DNA of 64,000 nucleotides from Burkholderia metallica (GTDB lineage: Bacteria; Pseudomonadota; Gammaproteobacteria; Burkholderiales; Burkholderiaceae): the NCBI RefSeq assembly GCF_902832845.1, contig NZ_CADFDB010000007.1, positions 1-64,000 of the forward strand, read 5' to 3'. Below the pieces are notes generated by a model, which saw only the letters and a list, made by a program, of their open reading frames with translations, was not told where the DNA came from and made no database searches. Shown in pieces: positions 8,601 through 17,310 of the stretch. The stretch's first letter is position 1, and each line of letters begins with the position of its first letter. The translations under genes were made by a program, and so were the position numbers.

Positions 8601-9446
8601 TCAGAACAGCCGCAGCAGCCCGTCGAGGCCGACGTGATCGAACGCGACCGTTGCCGCCGCGCGCACGACGGGCTTCGCGTGGTACGCGATCGACAAGCCG
8701 GCTTCGGCCATCATCTTCAAGTCGTTCGATCCGTCGCCCATCGCGATCGCGCGGCTCGGCTCGAGGCCGAGCGACGCGCATGTGTCGCGCAGCAGGCGCG
8801 CCTTCACGTCGGCGTTGACGATTTCGCCGAGCACCTTGCCGGTCAGCTTGCCGTCGACGATCTCGAGCGTGTTCGCATGCGCGTAGTCGAGGCCGAGGCG
8901 CGCTTTCAGCCGCTCGGTGAAGAACGTGAAGCCGCCCGACACGAGCAGCGTCTTCATGCCGGCGGCCTTCACGCCGGCGAGCATCTTCTCGGCGCCCGGC
9001 GTCAGTTGCAGCCGTTCCTCGTACACGCGTTCGAGCGCGTGCGCGTCGAGCCCGGCCAGCAGCGCGACGCGGCGCGTGAGGCTTTCGTTGAAGTCGCGGA
9101 TCTCGCCGCGCATCGACGCTTCGGTGATCTCGGCAACCTGCGTTTTCAGGCCGCAGAAATCGGCGATCTCGTCGATGCATTCGATCGTGATCAGCGTCGA
9201 ATCCATGTCCATCACGGCAAGCCCGAAATCGCCGAGCGTGAGGCCGGCCTCGACGAACGCGAAGTCGAGCGCATGCGTGCCGCAATACGCATCGATGTCG
9301 AGGCGCTGCGCGGGGTTCGCGTCCTCGATACGCAGCGCGTGATCGTCGGTCTGCACGATGCGGGCGCCGCGCGACAGCGCGAGCAGCGGTTTGTGATGGG
9401 CGTCCGACAGCGGCGAAAGGCTCTGGATGACGAGGTTGTGGGTCAT
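8601..9446 (-). CDS. serB: phosphoserine phosphatase
   Basis: A 281-residue HAD-family phosphatase for the last step of serine synthesis, converting O-phosphoserine to serine. Residues 1 to about 70 are the short regulatory-type N-terminus. The nucleophile Asp80 and acid Asp82 lie in MDMDSTLITIE. VSGGF is motif II, and GDGSNDLKMM is motif III/IV with the Mg-binding aspartates. The ATG at 9446 fits the family start MTHNLVIQSL; longer readings up to 9593 lack homology. It converges on metC with a shared terminator. Confidence 0.95.
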   Translation of the reverse strand: MTHNLVIQSLSPLSDAHHKPLLALSRGARIVQTDDHALRIEDANPAQRLDIDAYCGTHALDFAFVEAGLTLGDFGLAVMDMDSTLITIECIDEIADFCGLKTQVAEITEASMRGEIRDFNESLTRRVALLAGLDAHALERVYEERLQLTPGAEKMLAGVKAAGMKTLLVSGGFTFFTERLKARLGLDYAHANTLEIVDGKLTGKVLGEIVNADVKARLLRDTCASLGLEPSRAIAMGDGSNDLKMMAEAGLSIAYHAKPVVRAAATVAFDHVGLDGLLRLF

Positions 9447-9603
9447 GACGGAGTGGTAGGAAGCGAATGAAAAGCCTGCGCGGCTGATGAGCGGCCGCCT
9501 GCCGATGCGGGCCCCGGCGTCGGGCGCTTGCATGGCGAACGCACCATTGTAGCCGGTTGACCGCGCACGGCGGTGGGGAGCGAAACCTTGCACGGCGCGG
9601 CGG

Positions 9604-10545
9604 TCAGCGCCCGGCCGCGCGATCCCAGTACGGCGGATCGCCGAAATGCTCGGCCAGGAACGCGATGAACGCGAGCGTCTTCAGCGGGACGTGCGCGCGG
9701 CTCGGGTAGACGGCCCAGATTGCGATGTCTTCCGCGAACGGATAGTCGTCGAGCACCGTGACGAGCGTGCCGCTCGCGAGCAGCGGGCCGACGTCCCAGG
9801 TCGACTTGATCGCGATCCCGAAGCCGTCGACGAGCGCTTCGCGGATCGCCTCGCCGTTGCTTGCGACGAGCCGGCCGCCGACCCGCACGGTGAGCGGCCC
9901 TTGCGGCGTCGCGAACGACCAGTCGCGCTGGTCGCCGAGGATCACGCATTCGTGCTGCGCGAGCTCGGCCGGATGTCGCGGCGTGCCGTGCTCGGCGAGA
10001 TACGCGGGCGAGCAGCACAGCACGCGGCGGTTCGCGGCGAGCTTGCGCGCGACGAGCGTCGAATCCTTCAGCATGCCGAGGCGGATCGCGACGTCGTAAC
10101 CGTCGTCGACGAGGTCGACGATCTCGTCCGACAGCCGCAGGTCGAGCGACACGGACGGATAGCGGCGCAGGAACGCGGGAATGACCGGCGCGACGTGCTG
10201 GCGGCCGAACGACGACGACATCGACACCTTCAGCCGTCCGTACGGCTCGGTGCGGCCGTGTCCGACCGACGCGCGCGCGGCGTCGGCGGCCGACAGCAGC
10301 GTGTCGGCGTGCGTCATGAAGACTTCGCCGTCCTGCGTGAGACTGATGCGGCGCGTGGTGCGATGCAGCAGCCGCGCGCCGAGCTGGCGCTCGAGCTGCG
10401 CGATGCGCGCGCTCGCGACCGCGGCCGACACGCCGAATTCGCGCCCGGCCGCGCTGACGTTCGCGAGCAGCGCCGCACGGACGAACAGCGCGACGTCGAG
10501 CAGGTCGAGCGGCTTGTCGGGGGCCGGAATCGGATCGGAGGCCAT
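9604..10545 (-). CDS. LysR-family transcriptional regulator
   Basis: A 313-residue regulator. The winged helix-turn-helix is at about residues 13-72 (ALFVRAALLANVSAAGREFGVS, then VASARIAQLERQLGARLLHRTTR). The rest is the periplasmic-binding-like effector domain. It is divergent from the adjacent alcohol-dehydrogenase-like gene with 125 bp between starts, the usual arrangement for a LysR protein controlling its neighbour. The effector is unknown. The ATG at 10545 directly precedes an imperfect palindrome that could be an autoregulatory site. Confidence 0.9.
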   Translation of the reverse strand: MASDPIPAPDKPLDLLDVALFVRAALLANVSAAGREFGVSAAVASARIAQLERQLGARLLHRTTRRISLTQDGEVFMTHADTLLSAADAARASVGHGRTEPYGRLKVSMSSSFGRQHVAPVIPAFLRRYPSVSLDLRLSDEIVDLVDDGYDVAIRLGMLKDSTLVARKLAANRRVLCCSPAYLAEHGTPRHPAELAQHECVILGDQRDWSFATPQGPLTVRVGGRLVASNGEAIREALVDGFGIAIKSTWDVGPLLASGTLVTVLDDYPFAEDIAIWAVYPSRAHVPLKTLAFIAFLAEHFGDPPYWDRAAGR

Positions 10546-10547
10546 TA

Positions 10548-10575
10548 TTCTGAAAATCCCGAAAATGTTTCAGGA
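10548..10575. promoter_or_regulatory. imperfect palindrome, possible LysR operator
   Basis: TTCTGAAA and TTTCAGGA arms (7 of 8 bases complementary) with a 12-base AT-rich centre, just upstream of the LysR start. Position and symmetry suit a LysR-type binding site. The exact operator is not proven. Confidence 0.35.
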
Positions 10576-10670
10576 AATATAGCGGTTTTCTCGAATGATC
10601 GGGTTGCCTACGATGACGTTCATGGGGGCTGCGCCGCGGCCCGCCCGGATTTCCTGAAAGGAGTATCGAG

Positions 10671-11687
10671 ATGAAAGCCGTTGGACTCACCCGTTATCTG
10701 CCGATCGACGACCCGCAAGCCCTGCTCGACGTGGAGCTGCCGCAGCCCGTTCCGGGCCCGCGCGACCTGCTCGTGAAGGTCGAGGCGATTTCCGTGAATC
10801 CGGTGGACACGAAGGTGCGCGCGCCGAAGCCGCAAGTCGAGGCGACGCCGCGCGTGCTCGGCTGGGATGCGGCCGGCACGGTGGTCGCGGTCGGCGCCGA
10901 CGTCACGCTGTTCCGGCCCGGCGACGAAGTGTTCTACGCGGGCAGCATCACGCGGCCGGGCGCGAACAGCGAATTCCATGCGGTCGACGAGCGGATCGCC
11001 GCACTGAAGCCGCGCACGCTCGACTTCGCCGCCGCCGCCGCGCTGCCGCTCACCGCGCTGACCGCATGGGAGGCGCTGTTCGACCGGCTGCGCGTGTCGC
11101 CTCAGGGCGCGGACGCTGGCAAGTCGGTGCTGATCATCGGCGGCGCGGGCGGCGTGGGCTCGATCGCGATCCAGCTCGCGAAGACGCTCGGCAAGCTGCA
11201 CGTGATCGCGACCGCGTCGCGGCCGGCATCGGCCGAATGGGTGCGTGGGCTGGGCGCCGATACGGTGGTCGACCATTTCGGCGACCTGCCCGCGCAATTG
11301 CGTGAGGCCGGGTATCCGGAGGTCGACTACGTGCTGATCTTCAACGACACGGATCGTCATTTCCCCGCCGCCGCGGAGGTAATCCGGCCGCAGGGCGGCA
11401 TTTGCACGATCGTCGAGAACGACAGGCCGGTGCCCGTCGAACTGCTGAAGGCGAAAAGCGCCGCGTTTCACTGGGAATTCATGTTCACGCGTGCGATGTT
11501 CGAGACGCCGGACATGATCGAGCAGCACCGGATCCTCGGCGAAGTCGCGCGGCTCGTCGACGGCGGTACGCTGCGCACGACCGTCGGCGAACAGCTCGGC
11601 ACGATCAATGCGGCGAACGTTCGTCGTGCACACCAGTTGCTCGAGGCCGGGCGCGCGATCGGCAAGCTCGTGCTGAGCGGCTTCTGA
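10671..11687 (+). CDS. zinc-type alcohol dehydrogenase / quinone oxidoreductase family protein
   Basis: A 338-residue medium-chain dehydrogenase/reductase. The N-terminal GroES-like domain contains VEAISVNPVDTKVR and LGWDAAGTVVAVG. The Rossmann domain has IIGGAGGVGSIAIQLAKTLG, the AXXGXXG-like cofactor motif. No catalytic zinc cysteine set is present, as usual for the zeta-crystallin/QOR-like branch, so it most likely reduces enones or quinones with NADPH. A GGAG ribosome site lies before ATG 10671. It is divergent from the LysR gene that probably controls it. Confidence 0.88.
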   Translation: MKAVGLTRYLPIDDPQALLDVELPQPVPGPRDLLVKVEAISVNPVDTKVRAPKPQVEATPRVLGWDAAGTVVAVGADVTLFRPGDEVFYAGSITRPGANSEFHAVDERIAALKPRTLDFAAAAALPLTALTAWEALFDRLRVSPQGADAGKSVLIIGGAGGVGSIAIQLAKTLGKLHVIATASRPASAEWVRGLGADTVVDHFGDLPAQLREAGYPEVDYVLIFNDTDRHFPAAAEVIRPQGGICTIVENDRPVPVELLKAKSAAFHWEFMFTRAMFETPDMIEQHRILGEVARLVDGGTLRTTVGEQLGTINAANVRRAHQLLEAGRAIGKLVLSGF

Positions 11688-11846
11688 GCGGCCGGCGCGT
11701 GTAAGGTTGCGGCGCCGCGAACGCAAGCGGGGTAACACCCGATGCGTTTGCGGCGCACTGCATCCCGCTTGGCGGTAGACTGGCAGCGCATCATGCATCG
11801 AAAACCGCGCGGCACGCGCGTGCCGCCGCATACCAAGGAGGTCAGC

Positions 11847-12398
11847 ATGAGCCAACGCAGCTTGTCAGTCGCCGCATCGTGGTCGGTCGTGTTCGCGGCG
11901 GCGTGCGTCAGCGCGAGCGTATTCGCGGCGCCGCCGGTCAAGGGCAGCCTGAAGGGAGGCGGTACCGGACAGCTCGAATACACGGTCAAGGTCGACTCGA
12001 AGACCTTCGGCAATACGCAGGAGACCCGCAAGATCCGCTCGGGCGAAACGGACGACTTCAACTGGAAATCGGTGCCGCCGAGCGGTGCGGTCGCGATGCC
12101 GGACGGCTGCCCGAACACGGACAGCCTGCCGCGCGACGCGAACGGCGCGATGGTGCGCCAGACCCAGGTGCGGCTCGCGCCGTCGATCGACGCGAAGGGC
12201 ATCGCCAACGTGCAGATGAGCTTCCAGGCGGCCGCGCCGAAGGGCACGCGCAACGTGACGGCCGGCGGCAAGTCGCTGCAGTGCCCGGACGTCGTGGCGG
12301 TGAGCCAGGTGAAGTGGGTGTCGATTCCGACCAACGGCGGTTCGAAGACCGTCACGATGAGCGACGGCACGAAGGTGACGGTGTCGATCAAGCGCTGA
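11847..12398 (+). CDS. exported protein of unknown function (DUF6013-like)
   Basis: A 183-residue protein with an excellent AAGGAGGT ribosome site at 11834-11841 before ATG 11847. Residues 1 to about 27 are a signal peptide ending SVFAA. The mature part is beta-rich and polar: GSLKGGGTGQLEYTVKVDSK, then MPDGCPNTD and SLQCPDVV. The two lone cysteines could form a disulfide. The sequence resembles a small family limited largely to Burkholderiaceae that I recall as DUF6013. Function is unknown. It is monocistronic. Confidence 0.75.
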   Translation: MSQRSLSVAASWSVVFAAACVSASVFAAPPVKGSLKGGGTGQLEYTVKVDSKTFGNTQETRKIRSGETDDFNWKSVPPSGAVAMPDGCPNTDSLPRDANGAMVRQTQVRLAPSIDAKGIANVQMSFQAAAPKGTRNVTAGGKSLQCPDVVAVSQVKWVSIPTNGGSKTVTMSDGTKVTVSIKR

Positions 12399-12737
12399 GT
12401 GGCGCGACGCGCGGGTCGGCCCGGCGGCACGTGACCGTTTCGTGTCGCCGTCACGGTGCTTGACGGCGATCTGCGTGGCCTTGTCGTGTTGCGGCAACGT
12501 ACGGCAGCATCGCGGGACGTCATGGATGCGTCACGCGATGTTCGCCCGCATCATCCCTTCCTGTCACGACCTCTCCATCAAATGCCGAATGCGCGCGGTG
12601 CGGTGCTGTGCGTCGGCGTCGGTCGACGGGCTCGCGCCGGACGCGGATATCGCAGCCGTGCTGCGGCAGACGATCGGCAAGCGTGTCGGCGCGCGCTGAC
12701 CGGCGAACCGCGCGAGCGAAGCGCGCGGCGCCGCAGG
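12399..12737. other. intergenic region, no gene supported
   Basis: About 340 bp between convergent genes. A plus-strand open frame of 85 codons (12442-12699) has no ribosome site and a composition unlike its neighbours (seven cysteines), so I do not call it. No clear terminator was seen. Confidence 0.4.
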
Positions 12738-13541
12738 TCAGTGCGCGCGTTCTTCCAGCCGCGCCGCGAGAAAGCGGTGATCGGCCGAGAACAGCCGGCG
12801 ATAGGTCATCAGCACCGCACCGACGGTCCCGAGCGCGGAGGCCGCGGCGATCAGGAACATGATCACGATCTGGTACCGCACGGCTTGCAGCGGCGACTGG
12901 CCGGCCAGCACCTGGCCCGTCATCATCCCCGGCAGGCTCACGACGCCGACGACGGCCATCTGGTTCAGCGTCGGCAGCATGCCGGCGCGCACGGCCTGGC
13001 GCGCGGCGTCCTGCGCGGCTTCCCAGCGCGTCGCGCCGAGCGCGAGCGCCGTTTCGACGCGATCGCGGCGTGCGGTGAGTTCTTCCATCATCCGCTCGAC
13101 ACCGAGCGACACACCGGTGAGCGTATTGCCGAGAATCATCCCGAGGATCGGGATCGCGTATTGCGGCGCGTACCACGGATGGATGCGGATCACGACGAAC
13201 AGGCCGACCGCCGCGACGAACCAGCTGCTGAACCAGATCGACACGATGCTGTCGATGCGCTGGCCGCGATACGTGCGCCTGGCGCGCCCCGCGCCGGCGA
13301 ACCCGGCGATCAGCGTCATCAGCGCGGTGAGGGGCAGCACGACGTACCAGTGAGGATGCCCGAACACCCAGCCGAGCACGTAGCCGATCGCGAGCAGCTG
13401 CACGACGGTGCGCACCGCCGCGAGTGCGAGCTTGCGGCCGAGGCCGAGCGACAGCGCCATCGAGATCGCGCCGTTGACCGCGACGAGCGCGGCGGCAATG
13501 CCGACGTCGACGAGACTCAGGTCCTGCAGCGCCGGGCTCAT
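12738..13541 (-). CDS. fetB: iron export ABC transporter permease FetB
   Basis: A 267-residue integral membrane protein of the FetB/YbbM (UPF0014) family, with about seven hydrophobic segments. Family motifs include VQLLAIGYVLGWVF, ILGMILGNTLTGVSLG and the ATRWEAAQ/MLPTLNQMAVVGVVSLPGMMTGQ stretch. With FetA it forms an ABC exporter linked in E. coli to iron homeostasis and peroxide resistance. It follows fetA with a 4-base overlap, so translation is probably coupled. It may balance the siderophore uptake genes later in the window, but no Fur site was seen here. Confidence 0.9.
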   Translation of the reverse strand: MSPALQDLSLVDVGIAAALVAVNGAISMALSLGLGRKLALAAVRTVVQLLAIGYVLGWVFGHPHWYVVLPLTALMTLIAGFAGAGRARRTYRGQRIDSIVSIWFSSWFVAAVGLFVVIRIHPWYAPQYAIPILGMILGNTLTGVSLGVERMMEELTARRDRVETALALGATRWEAAQDAARQAVRAGMLPTLNQMAVVGVVSLPGMMTGQVLAGQSPLQAVRYQIVIMFLIAAASALGTVGAVLMTYRRLFSADHRFLAARLEERAH

Positions 13542-14239
13542 TGCGTCGTCTCCGTCGGGTTGGCGACGTGCATCACCCCGGCCTGCATCACGAGCCGCAT
13601 CGTGCCGATGCGGGCGGCCTGGGCCGGATCGTGCGAGATCCACATGTAGGCGCGCGCGTCGGGCGCCGCGTCGAACCATGCGCCGACCAGCGTCTCGATC
13701 GCGCGCGCCGATTCCGGATCGAGCGCGGACGTCGGCTCGTCGAGCAGCAGGACGTCGGGGTCGAGCTGCAGCACGCGCAGCAGCGCGGCGATCTGCGCTT
13801 CGCCGCCCGACAGGTCGCTCGCGCGCTTGTCGAGAAAGTCGGGGCCGCGGCCCGCCTGCGCGGCGAGCGCTTCGGCGCGTGCGCGATCGAACGTCGCATC
13901 GCGATAGATCGCGAGCGCGTACGGATAGCGCAGTTGCGCTTCGACGGTGCCGTCCATCTGCGCGGGGCGCTGGCGCACGTACGCGACGCTGCGCCGGTAA
14001 CGCGGAATCGCGTTGCGCCGGATCCGCTGGCCACGCCACAGGATCTGGCCGCCATCGAGCGGATCGAGCAGCGCGAGCGCGCGCAGCAGGACGCTCTTGC
14101 CCGACCCGGACGGACCGGTGATAGCAATTCGCGATCCCGCTGCGAGGCTGAAATCGGTCGGTGCCAGCAACGTCTTGCCGCTACTGGCGTCGCGCCGCGT
14201 GATGCGCTGCGCATCGATGAGACCGGTGGGGGCAGTCAT
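13538..14239 (-). CDS. fetA: iron export ABC transporter ATP-binding protein FetA
   Basis: A 233-residue ABC ATPase. Walker A is GPSGSGKS, the signature is LSGGEAQ, and Walker B is [12 protein letters not shown]. The switch-region His is in WISHD. A Q-loop variant YVRQRPAQM is present. It powers the FetB permease encoded immediately downstream. The ATG at 14239 begins MTAPTGLIDAQ; readings upstream to 14428 lack homology. It is divergent from the AsmA-like gene, with about 150 bp between the starts. Confidence 0.9.
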   Translation of the reverse strand: MTAPTGLIDAQRITRRDASSGKTLLAPTDFSLAAGSRIAITGPSGSGKSVLLRALALLDPLDGGQILWRGQRIRRNAIPRYRRSVAYVRQRPAQMDGTVEAQLRYPYALAIYRDATFDRARAEALAAQAGRGPDFLDKRASDLSGGEAQIAALLRVLQLDPDVLLLDEPTSALDPESARAIETLVGAWFDAAPDARAYMWISHDPAQAARIGTMRLVMQAGVMHVANPTETTQ

Positions 14240-14391
14240 GTCAAAAGTGAAAAAAAGCGTTAATGGCGCCGAAGCGTCGAGTTGGCGTGCGTCATAATAC
14301 CGATTGAAAAGCTGCGAGTGTCGTGCGCCGTTCGTCCACACAAGCGGCCCGACATCGCGCGGCAACATTTCAGAACAACAACGGAACCGCC

Positions 14392-16680
14392 ATGACGCTA
14401 ACCCGAGCCATCGGCAAATCGGCTGCATGGATCGCCGGAATCGTCGCGGTGCTCATCGCGGCGGCCGGCATCTTTCTCTACGTCTTCGACTGGAATCGAG
14501 CGAAGCCGTGGGTCAACGAACAGGTCAGTGCCGCACTCGGCCGCCCGTTCGCGATCAACGGCGACCTGAAGGTCGGCTGGCGTCGCCCCGACGGCGAAAC
14601 CGGCTGGCGGGCATGGGTGCCCTGGCCGAGTTTTTCGGCCACGCAGCTCGAGATCGGCAACCCCGACTGGGCGAAGGCGCCCAAGTTCGTCACGCTCGAT
14701 GCCGCGCACTTCGATCTCGCGATCCTGCCGCTGCTCGCGCATGAAATCGTGATCCCGTCGATCGACGTCGTGAATCCGGCCGTCGATCTCGAGCGGCTGG
14801 CCGACGGCCGCAACACGTGGACCTTCCAGTTCAAGCAATCGTCGCAGCCGTCGCCGTGGAAAGTGCGGCTCGACAGCTTCGGCTTCGCGAAGGGCACCGT
14901 CACGTATCGCGACGCGATCACGAAGGCCGACCTGACCGTCGCGATCGATACGCTCGGGCAGCCGATTCCGCTCGGCGACGTGCTGAAGGAACAGGAGCAG
15001 ACGTCACGCGCGGCATCGGCGCAACGCGTCGGCAAGCATGGCGCCGCGCAGTTGAGCGCGAAGGCGAATGCGCAGGCCGCGTCGGGCGCTTCCGGCGCGC
15101 AGGCTGCGAGCGGGGCGTCGGGGGCCGCCGGGGCGTCGGCTGCGTCGGCCGTCGTGTCGGCTTCGTCGTCGTCGTCCGCTTCCTCCGCATCGGCTGCCGC
15201 CGCGTCCGGCGCAAGCGGCGCCGCGACACCCGCGAAGCCGGCCGGCCCGACCTATGCGTTCGGGCTGAAGGTCGACGGCCGCTACAAGAACGTGCCGATC
15301 AGCGGGACCGGCAAGGTCGGCGGCGTGCTCGCGATCGAGGACACGTCGCGGCCGTTCCCGCTGCAGGCCGACGTGAAGGCGGGCGACACGCGGCTCGCGA
15401 TCGTCGGTACGCTGACCGACCCGATGCATCTCGCGGCGATCGATCTGCGGCTGTGGCTGCAGGGCACGTCGATGTCGCATCTCTACCAGCTCACCGGCAT
15501 CACGCTGCCCGATACGCCGCCTTACGCGACCGAAGGGCGGCTGATCGGCAACTTCAAGCCGCACGCGAGCACGTTCCGCTACGAGAACTTCAACGGTCGC
15601 GTCGGCGGCAGCGATCTCGGCGGGACGCTCGTCTATGCGCAGCGCGAGCCGCGGCCGAAGCTGTCGGGCGAACTCGTGTCGAACCTGCTGCAGTTCTCCG
15701 ACCTCGCGCCGGTGATCGGCGCGGATACGGCCGCGAGCAAGGCCAAGCGCGGCGACACGACGCGTCAGCCGCCGGACCGGGTGCTGCCGGTCGAGACGTT
15801 CCGGACCGACCGCTGGCGCGCGATCGACGCGGACGTGAAGTTCACCGGCCGCAAGCTCGTCAAGAGCGCGAACCTGCCGATCACCAATCTGTACACGCAC
15901 ATTCTGATGCAGGACGGCGTGCTGACGCTCGAGCCGCTGCAGTTCGGCGTCGCGGGCGGCACGCTGGCGACGACCGCGCATCTCGACGGCAGCGGCACGC
16001 CGCTGAAGGGGCGCTTCACCGTGGCCGCGCGGCATCTGAAGCTCAAGCAGCTGTTCCCGACGCAGCAGGTCATGCAGTCGGCGCTCGGTGAAATCAACGG
16101 CGACGCGTCGCTGTCGGCGACGGGCAATTCTCCGGCCGCGCTGGCCGCGACGTCGACCGGCGAAGTGAAGGCGCTCGTCACGAACGGCCGCATCAGCCGC
16201 CTGCTGATGGAAGCGGCGGGGCTGAACGTCGCGAACGTCGTCTACGAGAAGCTGTTCGGCAACCGCGACGTGAACATCAATTGCGCGGCGATCGACTTCG
16301 TCGCGACCAACGGGATGCTCGACCCGAAGGTGTTCGCGCTCGATACGGACGACGCGCTGATCAACGTCGACGGCCCGATCAACCTGCGCGACGAATCAAT
16401 CGACCTGAAGATCCATCCGCATACGAAGGGCTTCCGGATCTTCTCGCTGCGCTCGCCGCTGTACGCGAAGGGCACCTTCAAGAACCCGAAGGTCGGCGTC
16501 GACGCGGGCGCGCTCGCGCTGCGCGCCGGCGCGATGGTCGGGCTCGGGTTGATCAACCCGTTCGCGGCGCTGATTCCGCTGATCGCGCCGAGCAACAACC
16601 GTGACGTGCCGTGTTCGGAGCTGTTCGGGCAGATGAACGCGAAGGCCGCGCAGAAGGCTGCCGCGAAGGCCGGCAAGTGA
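14392..16680 (+). CDS. AsmA-family protein
   Basis: A 762-residue envelope protein. Residues about 9-32 form one N-terminal membrane anchor (AAWIAGIVAVLIAAAGIFLYVF); the rest is periplasmic. The N-terminal AsmA domain includes the NEQVSAALGRPFAINGDLKV pattern. The C-terminal AsmA_2 domain has the NPFAALIPLI ending. Relatives are bridge-like lipid-transfer or outer-membrane assembly proteins. Residues about 206-283 are a striking Ala/Ser/Gly low-complexity insert, between the two conserved parts. The ATG at 14392 places the anchor at the N-terminus, as in the family. Confidence 0.88.
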   Translation: MTLTRAIGKSAAWIAGIVAVLIAAAGIFLYVFDWNRAKPWVNEQVSAALGRPFAINGDLKVGWRRPDGETGWRAWVPWPSFSATQLEIGNPDWAKAPKFVTLDAAHFDLAILPLLAHEIVIPSIDVVNPAVDLERLADGRNTWTFQFKQSSQPSPWKVRLDSFGFAKGTVTYRDAITKADLTVAIDTLGQPIPLGDVLKEQEQTSRAASAQRVGKHGAAQLSAKANAQAASGASGAQAASGASGAAGASAASAVVSASSSSSASSASAAAASGASGAATPAKPAGPTYAFGLKVDGRYKNVPISGTGKVGGVLAIEDTSRPFPLQADVKAGDTRLAIVGTLTDPMHLAAIDLRLWLQGTSMSHLYQLTGITLPDTPPYATEGRLIGNFKPHASTFRYENFNGRVGGSDLGGTLVYAQREPRPKLSGELVSNLLQFSDLAPVIGADTAASKAKRGDTTRQPPDRVLPVETFRTDRWRAIDADVKFTGRKLVKSANLPITNLYTHILMQDGVLTLEPLQFGVAGGTLATTAHLDGSGTPLKGRFTVAARHLKLKQLFPTQQVMQSALGEINGDASLSATGNSPAALAATSTGEVKALVTNGRISRLLMEAAGLNVANVVYEKLFGNRDVNINCAAIDFVATNGMLDPKVFALDTDDALINVDGPINLRDESIDLKIHPHTKGFRIFSLRSPLYAKGTFKNPKVGVDAGALALRAGAMVGLGLINPFAALIPLIAPSNNRDVPCSELFGQMNAKAAQKAAAKAGK

Positions 16681-16686
16681 CGCGCG

Positions 16687-17139
16687 TCAGCGGGCCGCGC
16701 GCACCCAGAGCAGCACGGCGTCGACGTCGCGACCGTCGATCCTCACCGGCGCGGCGGTGCCGAGCTGCAGGCGGTTGCCGTCGAGCCTGACGGCGCGCTG
16801 CTGCACGTTGCCGACCCAGTTCGGGAACAGGCTGATGTCCATTTCGTGGGTCAGCGTGCCGTCGTCGGCCACCTGAAAGGGGCCGGAATAGGCGATGTAG
16901 CCGCCGGCGGCGGCCGCGCGCTCGTCGGTGGTGCCGCCCTGCAGGTCGCCGTCGGCATAGGGCGGCCGGCCGGGTGCCATCAGCTGGGCGGACATGTAGC
17001 CGTCCGGCGTATAGAGGATCCAGCCGCGCACGTCGCGGCCGAGCGGATGGACGACCGCGCTGCCGTCGCGCGGGCGGATTTCGTAGGACACGAGGCGCCA
17101 TGCGCCGACGAGTTGTTCTCGAAGCTGGCTGGCAAGCAT
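16687..17139 (-). CDS. lipocalin-like domain protein
   Basis: A 150-residue soluble protein of the lipocalin-like (Lipocalin_5) group. The family pattern is plain: LVGAWRLVSYEIRPRDG, GWILYTPDGYMSAQLM, GGYIAYSGPFQV and the MDISLFPNWVGNVQQRAV stretch. There is no signal peptide, so it is likely cytoplasmic. The ligand is unknown. The ATG at 17139 gives the family start MLASQLREQLVG. It converges on the AsmA-like gene only 6 bp away with no terminator between them. Confidence 0.8.
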   Translation of the reverse strand: MLASQLREQLVGAWRLVSYEIRPRDGSAVVHPLGRDVRGWILYTPDGYMSAQLMAPGRPPYADGDLQGGTTDERAAAAGGYIAYSGPFQVADDGTLTHEMDISLFPNWVGNVQQRAVRLDGNRLQLGTAAPVRIDGRDVDAVLLWVRAAR

Positions 17140-17261
17140 GCGGGATTCCGGTAGGGCGGCGGCAGCGCGTGTGCCGCCGTATTGGCGGGCCGCCGGCGGC
17201 AGGGTCGGATGGGCCGGAATAGGCCGCCCGGGGCGGTACGGTCGGCAGTTTCTCCGACTCC

Positions 17262-17270
17262 TGCTAAAAT
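17262..17270 (+). promoter_or_regulatory. extended -10 promoter element of ybiT
   Basis: TGCTAAAAT is an extended -10 box (TGN plus TAAAAT, five of six consensus bases) about 40 bp before the ybiT start. No good -35 box is needed or seen. Confidence 0.5.
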
Positions 17271-17310
17271 ACACGGTTTTCCGTCGATTTCTCTCTTAAC
17301 GGGACCTGCC

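Noticed and set aside
12442-12699. 85-codon plus-strand frame in the gap before fetB; its end (DGLAPDADIAAVLRQTIGKR) vaguely recalls the start of serine hydrolases
   Set aside because: No ribosome site, cysteine-rich and atypical composition, and the similarity is too short to support even a pseudogene call.
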